In this document: in pieces, positions 35,184-44,621 of the stretch | Position numbering within the stretch: position 1 is the stretch's first letter | Layout: each line of letters begins with the position of its first letter | Assembly: GCA_016764435.1 (NCBI GenBank) | Contig: JAESRX010000019.1 | Location: 1-47,478 of the forward strand | Direction: 5' to 3' | From: Flavobacteriaceae bacterium | GTDB taxonomy: Bacteria; Bacteroidota; Bacteroidia; Flavobacteriales; Flavobacteriaceae | DNA length: 47,478 nt | The notes under the pieces: model-generated | What the model saw: only the letters and a program-made list of their open reading frames with translations | Databases searched by the model: none | What the model was told of the DNA's origin: nothing | Program-made: the position numbers and the translations under genes

Positions 35184-36846
35184 ATGAATTATTCTAGGAG
35201 TATCAACTTCTTGTTATTATTTCACGTGTTTTATAGTTTAAAAGTTGATAGAAGCACTCGTTTTTCAAGGTGTTTATCGGTGGGTTCTAAAAAAAAGCAA
35301 GTAAAATGGTGTTGAATTGTTGTTTTTAAATCGTTAGATTCTCTTTTTATTCTTGTCAATAAAAGCCAATACTTGAAATAGTGATGCATAGTATCCCTGT
35401 TTTTTTTACGATATTTATCTATTATATACCTTTAGAAGGACAGACGAGGGAACTATATATAGGAAATATTAGTCGTTGTTTTTGTTATTTAAAATGAGAA
35501 CCGCTGCTGTTTTTTTAATCGGAGGGTATTATAAAGATGGTTTTTTATAGCATTAGATCTTTTTTAATTTTTAGGGAATCTGAATACTCTTAAAATAATA
35601 GCATATTATCTGGTGTTTCTGATCACTTTTATTGATTTAAAGGAGGAGAAATCCTTTTAAATAGGAGGTTTCTAATACACTTTTTTATTGTTTTTTAAAA
35701 AATATCCTATTTTAAAGCAGTCGAACGAAGGTTTAAAAATCTATTTTTCCTGCTACTTTTGTCAACATAGAGAAAATGTTTAATTAAAATTGAATAAGAG
35801 TTCTCTTTTTTGAGGTCTTATTTTCTTTGTGTTTTATCTAAAGGACTGTGTAAGGAGGTTTTTTGATAAAACGGAAGTGGTATTTTCTGTTATTTAAATT
35901 TCAGAACTTATACTATCTTTTAATTTAATTGTTAAAATAGTGGTATTGTTTTTTCTGAGATTGTCTCCAATGACACCTTTTTTCCTGTATTTTCTGATTT
36001 TAAAGATTTTTTTCAAATAAAAATCGTTTAGATGACTCTTACTTGAAGTATAACTTTAAGGAGGTGTTAGTTGTTGAGGAAATAGATAAGACGCTTTAAA
36101 TCATGGTTAAAATGAGTTGTTTTTTTGATTTTAAACTGTTTTTATTGCTCATTAGGATATAATTAGAAGACATGCTCTCTTTTTTATTCTTGTAGTTATG
36201 CTTTCTCTTATTTAGGGAGACTTCTTTAAAAATATTTTATGGGTGTTTCTTATGTACTCAATAAAACTATTATGAATAGCTTTTTTCAGGAATAATTATA
36301 GAGTTGTATTATTGGCCAGTGCCTCTATTCATATTATTAGTCAGAATTAAACGGAAAGTGTATTTCTTTTTTTAGTGATCTGTTGCTCTAAGTTACTTTC
36401 TTTTAAATATGGTTTTGATTAGATTTAACTTTACTGGGTTGGTATTTTTTAATAGAGAAATTATTTATAAAAGTAGCAGGTGTTTCTGTTGTTACTTAAT
36501 AGTAACGGTTCGTATAAGCTTTTATTCAATCCAACTATTTTTAGGGAAGTTATTGTTCCTTTAATTTATCTAATTATTACAATTATTTTTATGTTAAATA
36601 AGGTGGTTTTTTTCTTAAAGTTACTTCGATTTCTACTGTCGTTTTTCTTTTAAAAAGGCGGAAAGCGGAGGTTTAATTCCATACGATATTATTAATTTAA
36701 GGGGTTTTTTAAAAAATTATGTTTTGAAAACTCCTTAAATTATAATGATTTATTTTAGGCTAACATGAGTTTTATTATTAGTTACTGCTGTAAATGAAAC
36801 TTATATTAGTTGGTTAAATACGTTAATATAGTGCGTTAAAAGTGAC
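35184..36846. other. Long gene-free stretch
   Basis: No frame on either strand gives a credible gene, and I found no tRNA, known RNA or tandem repeat. The plus strand is G- and T-rich, with many T runs and scattered GGAGG-like motifs. It may be decayed coding sequence or simply spacer. The only ordered element I see near it is parS site 4 at its left edge. Confidence 0.6.
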
Positions 36847-37713
36847 TTATTTTTTTCTTTTTGTATGGTATATAGCTTCCAATACTACGGTTAAAACAAT
36901 AATTGATCCACCTATAAAGGTATTTAAATTAGGTGTTTCTGATAGAAATATAAAGGCAAAAATGATCCCATATACTGGTTGAATACTACTCATTATACTT
37001 GCTGTTCCTATATTAAAATTCTTAAAACTCATGACAAATAGAGTATGTCCTATGGTGGTAGTTACTAATGCCAGCACTATTAATGCACTGATATCGCTAC
37101 TTGTTAAAGTGAAGTCTTGGAATATTAATACGGGCCATAAAAAGAGTGTTATGACTAACATTTGATAGAACATTAGGATAGAACCGCTGGTTTTACTGAC
37201 CATTTTCTTCATTAATATGTTTCGTAAAGCATAGAAAAAGGCAGAGATTATACCCGAAATAATTCCGAGTGTTTGCTCGTTTTTAATATCAAATTCTGGA
37301 GCTAAAAATGAAATTCCAATGAGCACTAAGATACCTAATAGTACATGGCGAAGGTTTAGCTTAGATTTGAAAAAAAAGGGTTCTAATAAGGTGGTAATTA
37401 CGGGATAAGTGAATAGTGAAAGCATGCCAATGGCCACATTAGACAAATGGAGTGCATAAAAATAAGTCACCCAATGAATCCCCATAAAGAGCCCACTTAA
37501 GAAAATGGTTTTTCTGTTTTTTTTGTCTTTTATTTTAAAGTTGATTCCTTTATACCAGCAATAGAAACCTAAGAAACAAACCGCTAAAATACTGCGCATC
37601 CATATTATTACAGGAGGAGGCATGTGGATGTACTTACCTAATGCACCGGAAGTGCTTATCAGTAAAATAGCGATGTTAATTTCTATAAAATGTTTGATTG
37701 AGGGTGATTTCAT
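36847..37713 (-). CDS. DMT superfamily (EamA) transporter
   Basis: A 288-aa membrane protein with about ten hydrophobic helices in two EamA repeats. The first half ends with the PVITTLLEPFFF-type motif, and the second half contains the equivalent SIQPVYGIIFAFIFL. The family exports amino acids, metabolites or drugs, and the substrate cannot be predicted here. It is transcribed alone, with the lipoprotein gene 95 bases upstream on the same strand. Confidence 0.92.
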   Translation of the reverse strand: MKSPSIKHFIEINIAILLISTSGALGKYIHMPPPVIIWMRSILAVCFLGFYCWYKGINFKIKDKKNRKTIFLSGLFMGIHWVTYFYALHLSNVAIGMLSLFTYPVITTLLEPFFFKSKLNLRHVLLGILVLIGISFLAPEFDIKNEQTLGIISGIISAFFYALRNILMKKMVSKTSGSILMFYQMLVITLFLWPVLIFQDFTLTSSDISALIVLALVTTTIGHTLFVMSFKNFNIGTASIMSSIQPVYGIIFAFIFLSETPNLNTFIGGSIIVLTVVLEAIYHTKRKK

Positions 37714-37808
37714 GTTCTCTATATTTAAGCGCTACAAAATTATAAAAATACCGCGATAATGAACATGAAATTATAAAAATATGGGGAACTATTTCAAGAT
37801 TATAGAGG

Positions 37809-38357
37809 TTATTTTTTTGTTAATTCCATGGTGATATTGTTATAGATCTCTGTTTGAACACCTTGAATATTTCTTGTGCGTTTGTCTATTATTTTTGTTT
37901 TTAAGGTGTTTTCTGTGAGTGTTTCTATGTACGATGCGGACTTTTCTCCTGTGAAATTTACAATGTATAGTGAATCCCCTTTTACTTCCCATGTTCCGGA
38001 AAACCCTTGTTTAATCAAGTCTCCTGCTGATTCTGTAGTAGTACCAGTTTGACCATTAATAGTGTAGGTTAATTTAATATTAAAATTTCCGGAGCTATGC
38101 ACTTCTTTGTTTTCTTTAAAGTTAATCATAAAATCCATGTCAACACCGGTTCCTATGTAGTTGGTTTTAATTTCTTGACCTAGGATTGTACTGGTGGAAA
38201 CTCCTGTGTAATTGTAGTCTTCTAAGATCCACTCTCCTATAATATTAGTATTTGAGTTGTTTTCTGCAGCGACTTGTGTTTTAACTTTTTCACAACTCAT
38301 CAGTACTGCTATACATAGATTTAGTACTATTGCCTTATATAATAATGCTCTTTTCAT
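37809..38357 (-). CDS. Lipoprotein, lipocalin-like fold suspected
   Basis: A 182-aa protein with a lipoprotein signal (lipobox VLMSC, lipidated Cys near residue 22), followed by a strand-rich domain. IIGEWILEDYNYTG at the start and the later GTWEVKGDSLYIVN and MELTKK are the alternating pattern of the lipocalin-like DUF families of Bacteroidota. Function is unknown. It should be membrane-anchored and face the periplasm or surface. Confidence 0.8.
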   Translation of the reverse strand: MKRALLYKAIVLNLCIAVLMSCEKVKTQVAAENNSNTNIIGEWILEDYNYTGVSTSTILGQEIKTNYIGTGVDMDFMINFKENKEVHSSGNFNIKLTYTINGQTGTTTESAGDLIKQGFSGTWEVKGDSLYIVNFTGEKSASYIETLTENTLKTKIIDKRTRNIQGVQTEIYNNITMELTKK

Positions 38358-38473
38358 AAAATGGTTTTTTTTGAAAGTACCTTTATTTAAGTGAAGGAGT
38401 CGTGGGTATACTACGTTTTAAAATGTGGTTTTCTGAAGTGTTTTTTCGTTTTACGTACTAACTAGATAGTTCG

Positions 38474-39133
38474 CTAGCTCATTTTTAGTTTTTTAATAAC
38501 GGAAAATGCGGTATCTACTACATCGTCTTTTACAATTATAGTGAATTCATTGGTGGTGGATATTACTTCATATAAGGGGATTCCCTCCCAAGCTAAACGC
38601 TTAAAAAACTGATAATACAAGCCCGATATTTTTGTGTTCAATTGAGGTAATCCAATGGTAATTGCAGCTAAATTATGTTGGACGGAAGTACATAATTCGT
38701 GTTTATAACTCTCCTTTACATGGTGTTTAAATTTACTGGTAATAAGTATATTACTTTCGTGTATTCCCCGGGTAAATGTGTAAAATATTTGTGGATCTTT
38801 TTTTAAAACTTCAATGATATTGGAATGACTTTTAATTAAATTATCTGAATTTTTAAAGGTGTAATCGGACAGGTCGGAACGTACGGTAATGTCTCCTAAA
38901 TTTTTTAATACCTGTTGTAATTTTAATTTATTTCCTAATTCTTTTGGTGGCGTATACCTGCGCAAAGCCATCATAATAGCCCCTGCTTTTACAGGCTTAC
39001 GTAATATTTTACCTATAGGTTCTCTCAGTTCTTCTGCGAGTGCGCTATAATTGATAATATTTCTGTTAATAGCCTCTTCCAAAAAAGGTTGAGATATTAA
39101 TATTTCTTCGACGCAATTTGCAATAGTTTTCAT
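38474..39133 (-). CDS. ACT-like domain protein divergent from lysC
   Basis: A 219-aa protein without signal peptide. The N-terminal 60 residues are helical (CVEEILISQPFLEEAINRN...SALAEELREPIGKILRK). The remaining part has two strand-rich segments, the last (GIPLYEVISTTNEFTIIVKDDVVDTAFSVIKKL) having the look of an ACT domain such as those of aspartate kinase. It lacks the kinase domain. Divergent placement beside lysC suggests it senses an amino acid and controls lysC activity or expression. That is inference. Confidence 0.7.
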   Translation of the reverse strand: MKTIANCVEEILISQPFLEEAINRNIINYSALAEELREPIGKILRKPVKAGAIMMALRRYTPPKELGNKLKLQQVLKNLGDITVRSDLSDYTFKNSDNLIKSHSNIIEVLKKDPQIFYTFTRGIHESNILITSKFKHHVKESYKHELCTSVQHNLAAITIGLPQLNTKISGLYYQFFKRLAWEGIPLYEVISTTNEFTIIVKDDVVDTAFSVIKKLKMS

Positions 39134-39273
39134 GACTGATTTTTTAAAAAGATGGACTTATAGGTGCTGAAAGTCAGTTGATTAATTAATAAATAAGTTG
39201 ATTTGTTAAATAATTAACAACTAGTGTGAAATTAGGTATAATAATTCAAATAATTTACTAAAAGTGAAATTAA

Positions 39274-39298
39274 ATATAGATTTGTTTAAAATCTATAT
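39274..39298. promoter_or_regulatory. lysC -7 box within a 10-bp inverted repeat
   Basis: ATATAGATTT and AAATCTATAT are exact inverted copies around a 5-base gap, ending 3 bases before the lysC ATG. The exact -7 box TAGATTTG (39277-39284) lies inside the left arm. This could be an operator or a leader hairpin. No -33 TTG is present at normal spacing. Confidence 0.5.
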
Positions 39299-39301
39299 AA
39301 A

Positions 39302-40627
39302 ATGAACGTATTAAAATTTGGAGGAACCTCTGTAGGATCAGTTGCAAATATGCACATGGTAAAAGATATTATAGTGGATGGAAAGGTTAAAATTGTTGTT
39401 CTTTCGGCAATGTCTGGGACCACAAATGCGTTGGTAGAAATTTGTAGATTAGCAGTATCTAATCAATTAGAAAAGGCCCGTTTTTATGTATCTAATTTAC
39501 ACCATGATTATAAAAATGTAGTGGATGAGATGTTTGAAGAATCAGCATTGAAAAAAGAGGTGTCCAATTATGTATCGCTTATTTTTCAAGAGTTGGAATC
39601 CCTCATTTTAATGCCGTCTGCCTTTTTATTTTATAACACAATGGTCTCAAAGGGGGAGTTGCTTTCTACCTTTATATTTACTTGTTTTTTAAAAAGTCAG
39701 CATGTAAATGTTCGTTTGTTACCTGCATTGGCATTTATGCGTATAGACAAGGATGGCGAACCCGATGCTTTTTACATTAAACAAAATTTAGAGCGCCTTA
39801 TAGATGGGGGATTACCCGCAACTATTTACATCACCCAAGGTTTTATTTGCTTGAATAATACGGGAGATATTTCTAATTTAGAGCGGGGAGGAAGTGATTA
39901 TTCAGCGACTATTATTGGCGCTGCCTTAGGGGCCTCTGAAGTACAAATATGGACAGATATTGACGGTTTACATACGAATGATCCACGTTTTGTGACAGAC
40001 ACCCATGCTATTTCAAATTTATCCTTTGATGAGGCGGCAGAACTGGCCTATTTTGGTGCTAAAATATTACACCCCCAAACAGTGATGCCCGCCCAGCGAG
40101 CAAACATTCCTGTGCGATTAAAAAACACGATGTGTCCCGAGTCTTATGGGACATTGATAAATAGTAACGCGAGTGAAAAAGGGATTAAAGCCATTGCAGC
40201 AAAGGATGCGATAACAGCGATAAAAATTAAATCAGCACGGATGTTACAATCCTACGGTTTTCTTAAAAAGGTATTCGAAATTTTTGAGAAATATGAAACT
40301 TCTATTGATATGATTACCACCTCTGAAATAGCGATCTCATTAACGGTTGATCGGACTCATTTTTTAACTGCGATTGTTTTAGAATTAGAACAGTTCTCTA
40401 CGGTAGAAATAGACCAGGATCAGAGCATTGTTTGTTTGGTTGGAAACCAGATAGTCAAGCACAAGGATACCTTTCGGTTTTTTCAAATATTGCAGGACAT
40501 CTCCGTACGGATGATTTCTTATGGTGGCAGTAATAATAACATCTCTATCTTGGTGCATTCACAGGATAAGATAAAGACATTGCAACTTCTAAATACGTAT
40601 GTTTTTAGAAGGGTAAACGTATCATAG
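39302..40627 (+). CDS. lysC: Aspartate kinase
   Basis: A 441-aa aspartokinase that phosphorylates aspartate in the first committed step towards lysine, threonine and methionine. The N-terminal kinase motif is KFGGTSVGS (residues 5-13). The conserved ERGGSDYSATIIGAALGA segment and the WTDIDGLHTNDPR motif follow. The C-terminal 140 residues form the regulatory ACT pair, including SARMLQSYGFLKKVFEIF and TSEIAISLTV. No homoserine dehydrogenase domain is fused. A region of 335 bases without a gene follows it (40628-40961). Confidence 0.96.
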   Translation: MNVLKFGGTSVGSVANMHMVKDIIVDGKVKIVVLSAMSGTTNALVEICRLAVSNQLEKARFYVSNLHHDYKNVVDEMFEESALKKEVSNYVSLIFQELESLILMPSAFLFYNTMVSKGELLSTFIFTCFLKSQHVNVRLLPALAFMRIDKDGEPDAFYIKQNLERLIDGGLPATIYITQGFICLNNTGDISNLERGGSDYSATIIGAALGASEVQIWTDIDGLHTNDPRFVTDTHAISNLSFDEAAELAYFGAKILHPQTVMPAQRANIPVRLKNTMCPESYGTLINSNASEKGIKAIAAKDAITAIKIKSARMLQSYGFLKKVFEIFEKYETSIDMITTSEIAISLTVDRTHFLTAIVLELEQFSTVEIDQDQSIVCLVGNQIVKHKDTFRFFQILQDISVRMISYGGSNNNISILVHSQDKIKTLQLLNTYVFRRVNVS

Positions 40628-40934
40628 GAAACGTATTTTAAAGCATGGATCAGAAATGACATTATTTTTCTTTATTCTCAAAGTAAATAATCTATTGATT
40701 TTGAGTCTTATTGTTCCTTTTTTTTAGAGATAAAAAATAACAAAAGAGCTTCTTTACGGGTGTTTATTTTTACTTATTATTGACTTGGTAATAGTCGTGG
40801 ATTGATGGAGAAGCAATTCTCATCATATAAGATTCATTTTTATTTAGATTTCAAAAGGGAATTAGGTTTCTAAAAAACTATTGTTTAGAATGGAACAAGT
40901 GGTGTGTACTTCTAAAACCTAAACCATAAAATTT

Positions 40935-40942
40935 GTATCTTT
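40935..40942 (+). promoter_or_regulatory. -7 box of the DUF6909-purD unit
   Basis: TATCTTTG is an exact TAnnTTTG match 19 bases upstream of the DUF6909 ATG. A -33 TTG is not evident. The rest of 40628-40961 shows no gene. Confidence 0.6.
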
Positions 40943-40961
40943 GCTCGTAAATTAAAAATTT

Positions 40962-42647
40962 ATGCACAAATCCATTACTATTAACCGTACACGTGCTCAA
41001 GAATCTTCGAGTGCTATAGAACGTCTATATATAACCATGCGACATTTATTTAGTCGTGGTTTTTACAAACCCATGGGAGTTTCAGGGGAGTCTTTGAGAG
41101 AGGCGTTATTATTATTAAGGCCTGAAATTTATGGTTCTATTGGCGAAGAAAAAGTAGAGCTGAATGGGCTTATTTACGTAATAGAACGTTTACCCGAAGG
41201 GATAGAGGAGTGTCAGTTTACAAATTTAACGGCGGACGAAGGCTATTCGGATGCTAGTTTTAAAGCGATTATTCCTGCAAAACGTCGTAGGAATTGCTAT
41301 AGAATAGATAAGGATCAGATGAATATTGAGGTGACACGTGGGAGGTCAGAAATCTACGACATCTTGACACACCTTACGTTCTTATTTATTGAATCTCATA
41401 AAATTGCTAACACAGTTCTTATAAATAAGGACCAAGATACGATCAGAGAGTGGAAACGCTTGGAGGAAATAGTGGTGTATAATAAGGATATTTCTGTTCA
41501 AGAACGTGAAGTTGTTCTTGCACATGTAGGAAGAATTCTAGGACGTACATTTGCAGAAGTATTGGAGGCATATAATTCACTTTCGGATATTAAAAATCCG
41601 AATAGATTTTTACAAATCATCTTTTGGTTAGGGCATTTAGCGATTAACGAACGTAAAAACAATCAGAAAAGAACCATTACTTTTTCTCCTGTTTTAAGAG
41701 AGCGTATAGGACATCATATTTATGGTGACGTATGGGCTACAACTATTAAAAAGGCTTTATTCGATAATAATTTGATAGAACGTCCGGTACATATTATTAG
41801 TGCAAATATGCATAGTGTTATGAATTCTATCTATGCACCCATGGTACTGAAAGAGGAAGCAAAGAAACTGAAAGGGATTGCTTTGTTTGAAATGTTAAGT
41901 GAGGATAAGAATGAGCCTTTGCGTAAAATAGTAAAGAATTTTGCCGCTAAAAACGGGTTGATTTATGTAAAAGATACTTCTGGAACGAATATCAATGTAC
42001 AGATTATTGATACAGAAAAAATAGTATTAGATCAGACTAATTACACTATTGAAAACAGTAAAGAAGGGCTAAGTCCAGTACTTATAGTGATGGATTATGC
42101 ATTTGGAGAACAAGCCTATGAAACCATGGACGAACTTCTAAAACCGTATAAAACACCAGAGAAGAAAAAGTATTTTATGAATATAGAATCTGTTTCTATC
42201 ATGGGGAAAGCTGGAATTTTAGAGGGAGGTAAAGGAGACATAATGATTCCTAACGCCCATGTTTTTGAAGGTACAGCGGATAATTATCCATTTAAAAACC
42301 AGTTAAAGAAAAGTATGTTCGTTGGCTGTGGGGTGAATGTGGTAAGTGGCGCTATGGTCACCGTATTGGGAACTTCCTTACAAAATAAGGATATCCTGAA
42401 GTTTTTCCACCGTTCTACATGGCAAGTAATAGGCTTGGAAATGGAAGGAGCGCATTATCAAAAAGCCATTCAGGCAGCGTCTAGAATACGCGGAAATATT
42501 TCTAAAAAAGTAAAAGTTCGCTATGCGTATTACGCTTCGGACAATCCATTAGAGACAGGAAGTACCTTAGCATCAGGAGGTTTAGGGACTACGGGTGTAT
42601 TGCCAACTTATGTAATTACCGAAAAAATTCTAAATCAAATTTTTTAA
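40962..42647 (+). CDS. DUF6909-type protein upstream of purD
   Basis: A 561-aa soluble protein. I assign DUF6909 from recall of this purD-linked Bacteroidota family and am moderately sure. The N-terminal half is helical and basic (RHLFSRGFYKPMGVSGESLREALLLLRPEIYG). The C-terminal 200 residues look like a Rossmann-type enzyme domain. MFVGCGVNVVSGAMVT is glycine-rich, and QVIGLEMEGAHYQKAI resembles the EMEGA motif of nucleoside phosphorylases, followed by a YYASDNPLETGS loop. A nucleoside or nucleotide-related activity would suit the link with purD, 29 bases downstream, but is inference. No signal peptide or membrane segment is present. Confidence 0.75.
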   Translation: MHKSITINRTRAQESSSAIERLYITMRHLFSRGFYKPMGVSGESLREALLLLRPEIYGSIGEEKVELNGLIYVIERLPEGIEECQFTNLTADEGYSDASFKAIIPAKRRRNCYRIDKDQMNIEVTRGRSEIYDILTHLTFLFIESHKIANTVLINKDQDTIREWKRLEEIVVYNKDISVQEREVVLAHVGRILGRTFAEVLEAYNSLSDIKNPNRFLQIIFWLGHLAINERKNNQKRTITFSPVLRERIGHHIYGDVWATTIKKALFDNNLIERPVHIISANMHSVMNSIYAPMVLKEEAKKLKGIALFEMLSEDKNEPLRKIVKNFAAKNGLIYVKDTSGTNINVQIIDTEKIVLDQTNYTIENSKEGLSPVLIVMDYAFGEQAYETMDELLKPYKTPEKKKYFMNIESVSIMGKAGILEGGKGDIMIPNAHVFEGTADNYPFKNQLKKSMFVGCGVNVVSGAMVTVLGTSLQNKDILKFFHRSTWQVIGLEMEGAHYQKAIQAASRIRGNISKKVKVRYAYYASDNPLETGSTLASGGLGTTGVLPTYVITEKILNQIF

Positions 42648-42676
42648 AGACAACAACAACACAATTAATACATACA

Positions 42677-43948
42677 ATGAACACATTAATTTTAGGAGCC
42701 GGAGGAAGAGAACATGCTATGGCGTGGAAAATAGCGCAAAGCGATTTGTTAACTAAATTATTTATTGCTCCAGGAAATGCGGGTACGGCTCAAGTAGGAA
42801 CTAATTTAGCCATTAGTCCTACTGATTTTGAAGCGGTAAAAGCAGCCGTTATAGAACATCAGATTCAATTAGTGGTCGTTGGACCAGAAGATCCATTAGT
42901 TCAAGGAATTCACGATTTCTTTTTACAAGATGATGCCTTAAAAAATGTAGCCGTTATAGGGCCACAAAAATATGCAGCTCAATTAGAAGGTAGCAAGGAA
43001 TTTGCAAAGGAATTTATGTTCCGTCACAATATTCCAACAGCGGCTTACAAAAGTTTTACAGCGGATAATGTAGCAGAAGGCTATGATTTTTTAGATACTT
43101 TAACCGCTCCTTATGTTTTAAAAGCGGATGGCTTAGCAGGAGGAAAAGGGGTATTGATATTAAATGATTTAACCGAAGCGAAAGCGGAGTTAAATGATAT
43201 GTTAACCAATAAAAAATTCGGAACTGCAAGTGCAAAAGTAGTGATTGAGGAGTTTTTAGACGGTATAGAAATGAGCTGTTTTATATTAACGGACGGTGAT
43301 AATTATGTGAGTTTACCAAACGCAAAAGACTATAAAAGAATAGGAGAGGGCGATGCAGGATTGAATACAGGAGGAATGGGAGCCATTTCGCCAGTTTCTT
43401 TTGCTGACAAACTGTACTTAGACAAGATAGAGGAGCGCGTTATCAAACCTACCGTAGAAGGCCTTAAAAAGGATGGAATCCCATACAAAGGATTTATTTT
43501 CTTCGGATTGATAAAAGTAAATAACGAACCGATGGTAATTGAGTACAATTGCCGCATGGGAGATCCTGAAACTGAAGTGGTAATTCCACGTATTAAAAGT
43601 GATTTCTTACACTTGTTAATCGAAACAGGAAAAGGAAATTTAGCCAATCAGAAAATCGAATTAAAAGAGGAAAGTGCTGCTACAGTTATGTTAGTGGCTG
43701 GTGGTTATCCGGAAGCTTACGAAAAAGGAATGGCGATTCAAGGATTAGAAAACGTAGAGGGTTCTATTGTTTTTCATGCAGGAACCATTCAGAAAGACAA
43801 TCAACTATTAACCAATGGAGGGCGTGTAATAGCGGTCACCTCTTATGGAGATAATTTTAAAGAAGCCTTAAAAAAATCCTATAAAAACATCGATAAAATT
43901 TGCTTTGAAGGAGTGAATTTTAGAACAGATATTGGGTTTGATTTGTAA
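42677..43948 (+). CDS. purD: Phosphoribosylamine-glycine ligase
   Basis: A 423-aa ATP-grasp enzyme that makes glycinamide ribonucleotide, the second step of purine synthesis, in the cytoplasm. The N-terminal motif is LILGAGGREHAMAWK. The ATP-grasp part shows YVLKADGLAGGKGV and the metal-binding YNCRMGDPETE. It ends in the C-terminal barrel domain (GVNFRTDIGFDL). Length and both ends are normal for the family. It is 29 bases after the DUF6909 gene and probably cotranscribed with it. Confidence 0.97.
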   Translation: MNTLILGAGGREHAMAWKIAQSDLLTKLFIAPGNAGTAQVGTNLAISPTDFEAVKAAVIEHQIQLVVVGPEDPLVQGIHDFFLQDDALKNVAVIGPQKYAAQLEGSKEFAKEFMFRHNIPTAAYKSFTADNVAEGYDFLDTLTAPYVLKADGLAGGKGVLILNDLTEAKAELNDMLTNKKFGTASAKVVIEEFLDGIEMSCFILTDGDNYVSLPNAKDYKRIGEGDAGLNTGGMGAISPVSFADKLYLDKIEERVIKPTVEGLKKDGIPYKGFIFFGLIKVNNEPMVIEYNCRMGDPETEVVIPRIKSDFLHLLIETGKGNLANQKIELKEESAATVMLVAGGYPEAYEKGMAIQGLENVEGSIVFHAGTIQKDNQLLTNGGRVIAVTSYGDNFKEALKKSYKNIDKICFEGVNFRTDIGFDL

Positions 43949-44041
43949 GGTAATATTGAGATTTTAGAGGAGCATCTTTGTGGAGTTTGGACAGAGGACA
44001 ATTTGACACAGGAATTAGGACTCATTGATGCGATTATTTAG
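43949..44041 (+). pseudogene. Possible gene remnant directly after purD
   Basis: The frame of purD continues after its stop as EILEEHLCGVWTEDNLTQELGLIDAII and then stops at 44039-44041. It looks coding-like but has no in-frame ATG, GTG or TTG start. It could be the last part of a deleted neighbour gene. The evidence is only its amphipathic, protein-like composition. Confidence 0.3.
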
Positions 44042-44056
44042 AGTTTATACAGAATT

Positions 44057-44093
44057 AAAAAAAAGGAGATGCCATACAGGTGTCTCCTTTTTT
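44057..44093 (+). terminator. Terminator of the DUF6909-purD unit
   Basis: AAAAGGAGA pairs with TCTCCTTTT around a 13-base loop, followed by more T's. It lies about 110 bases after the purD stop. Confidence 0.8.
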
Positions 44094-44164
44094 GTATTTA
44101 CATGACTCCTTCTTCAACTACCAACAATTATTATCAATAATATTGCTAAATAGTTATTTGTAAT

Positions 44165-44263
44165 CGTCATTTCGAGGAGTTTTTACAATGTAGAAATCTG
44201 CCGAAACAAGGGTGTTATTTGTTAGATTCTCCAAGCTGCTTATAATCTTTGGCGAGGATGACG
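44165..44263. repeat. Imperfect palindromic intergenic repeat with CGTCAT ends
   Basis: The element begins CGTCATTTCGAGGAG and ends GCGAGGATGACG, giving inverted CGTCAT ends, with internal GAAATCT and AGATTCT as inverted segments. I recall similar CGTCATTTCGA...AGAAATCT repeats scattered in flavobacterial genomes. It is probably a small non-autonomous repeat. Confidence 0.55.
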
Positions 44264-44621
44264 GTTCTACATGTGAGCATTGTTATGAGAAGTCCGATCC
44301 ACCCGAATCCCAGATTCCTGCTTCCAGCGTCCAATATTCATAAAATTGCTAATTCCCCCTTTGGGGCTTAGGGGGATTTCACCCTCGAGGGCGTGTTTTA
44401 AAAAGAGTGTAAGCGTGGTAATTACTCGCCTTTATTCATCTAAAATAAAAGTACTACGTCTTAGTTTCCTTCTCTTTTAACTATGCGAATCCGGTTGTAT
44501 TATTATGTGCGCTATTCTAATTTCTATCTCCTAGGTCTTGGCACCTGATTTTTTCGTTGATAGGAATCCCAAAACCTCGCCTTTTTCACCCCAAAGATTC
44601 TATTTCGTTCCTTAATTTCTC
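44264..44621. other. Hairpin-rich non-coding spacer before the IS
   Basis: No gene is seen. CCCCCT and AGGGGG (44355-44375) form a hairpin inside AATTCCCCCTTTGGGGCTTA. CCCTCGAGGG (44383-44392) is a perfect 10-bp palindrome. The spacer is unusually C-rich and GC-richer than its surroundings and looks like accumulated repeat debris. Confidence 0.5.
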
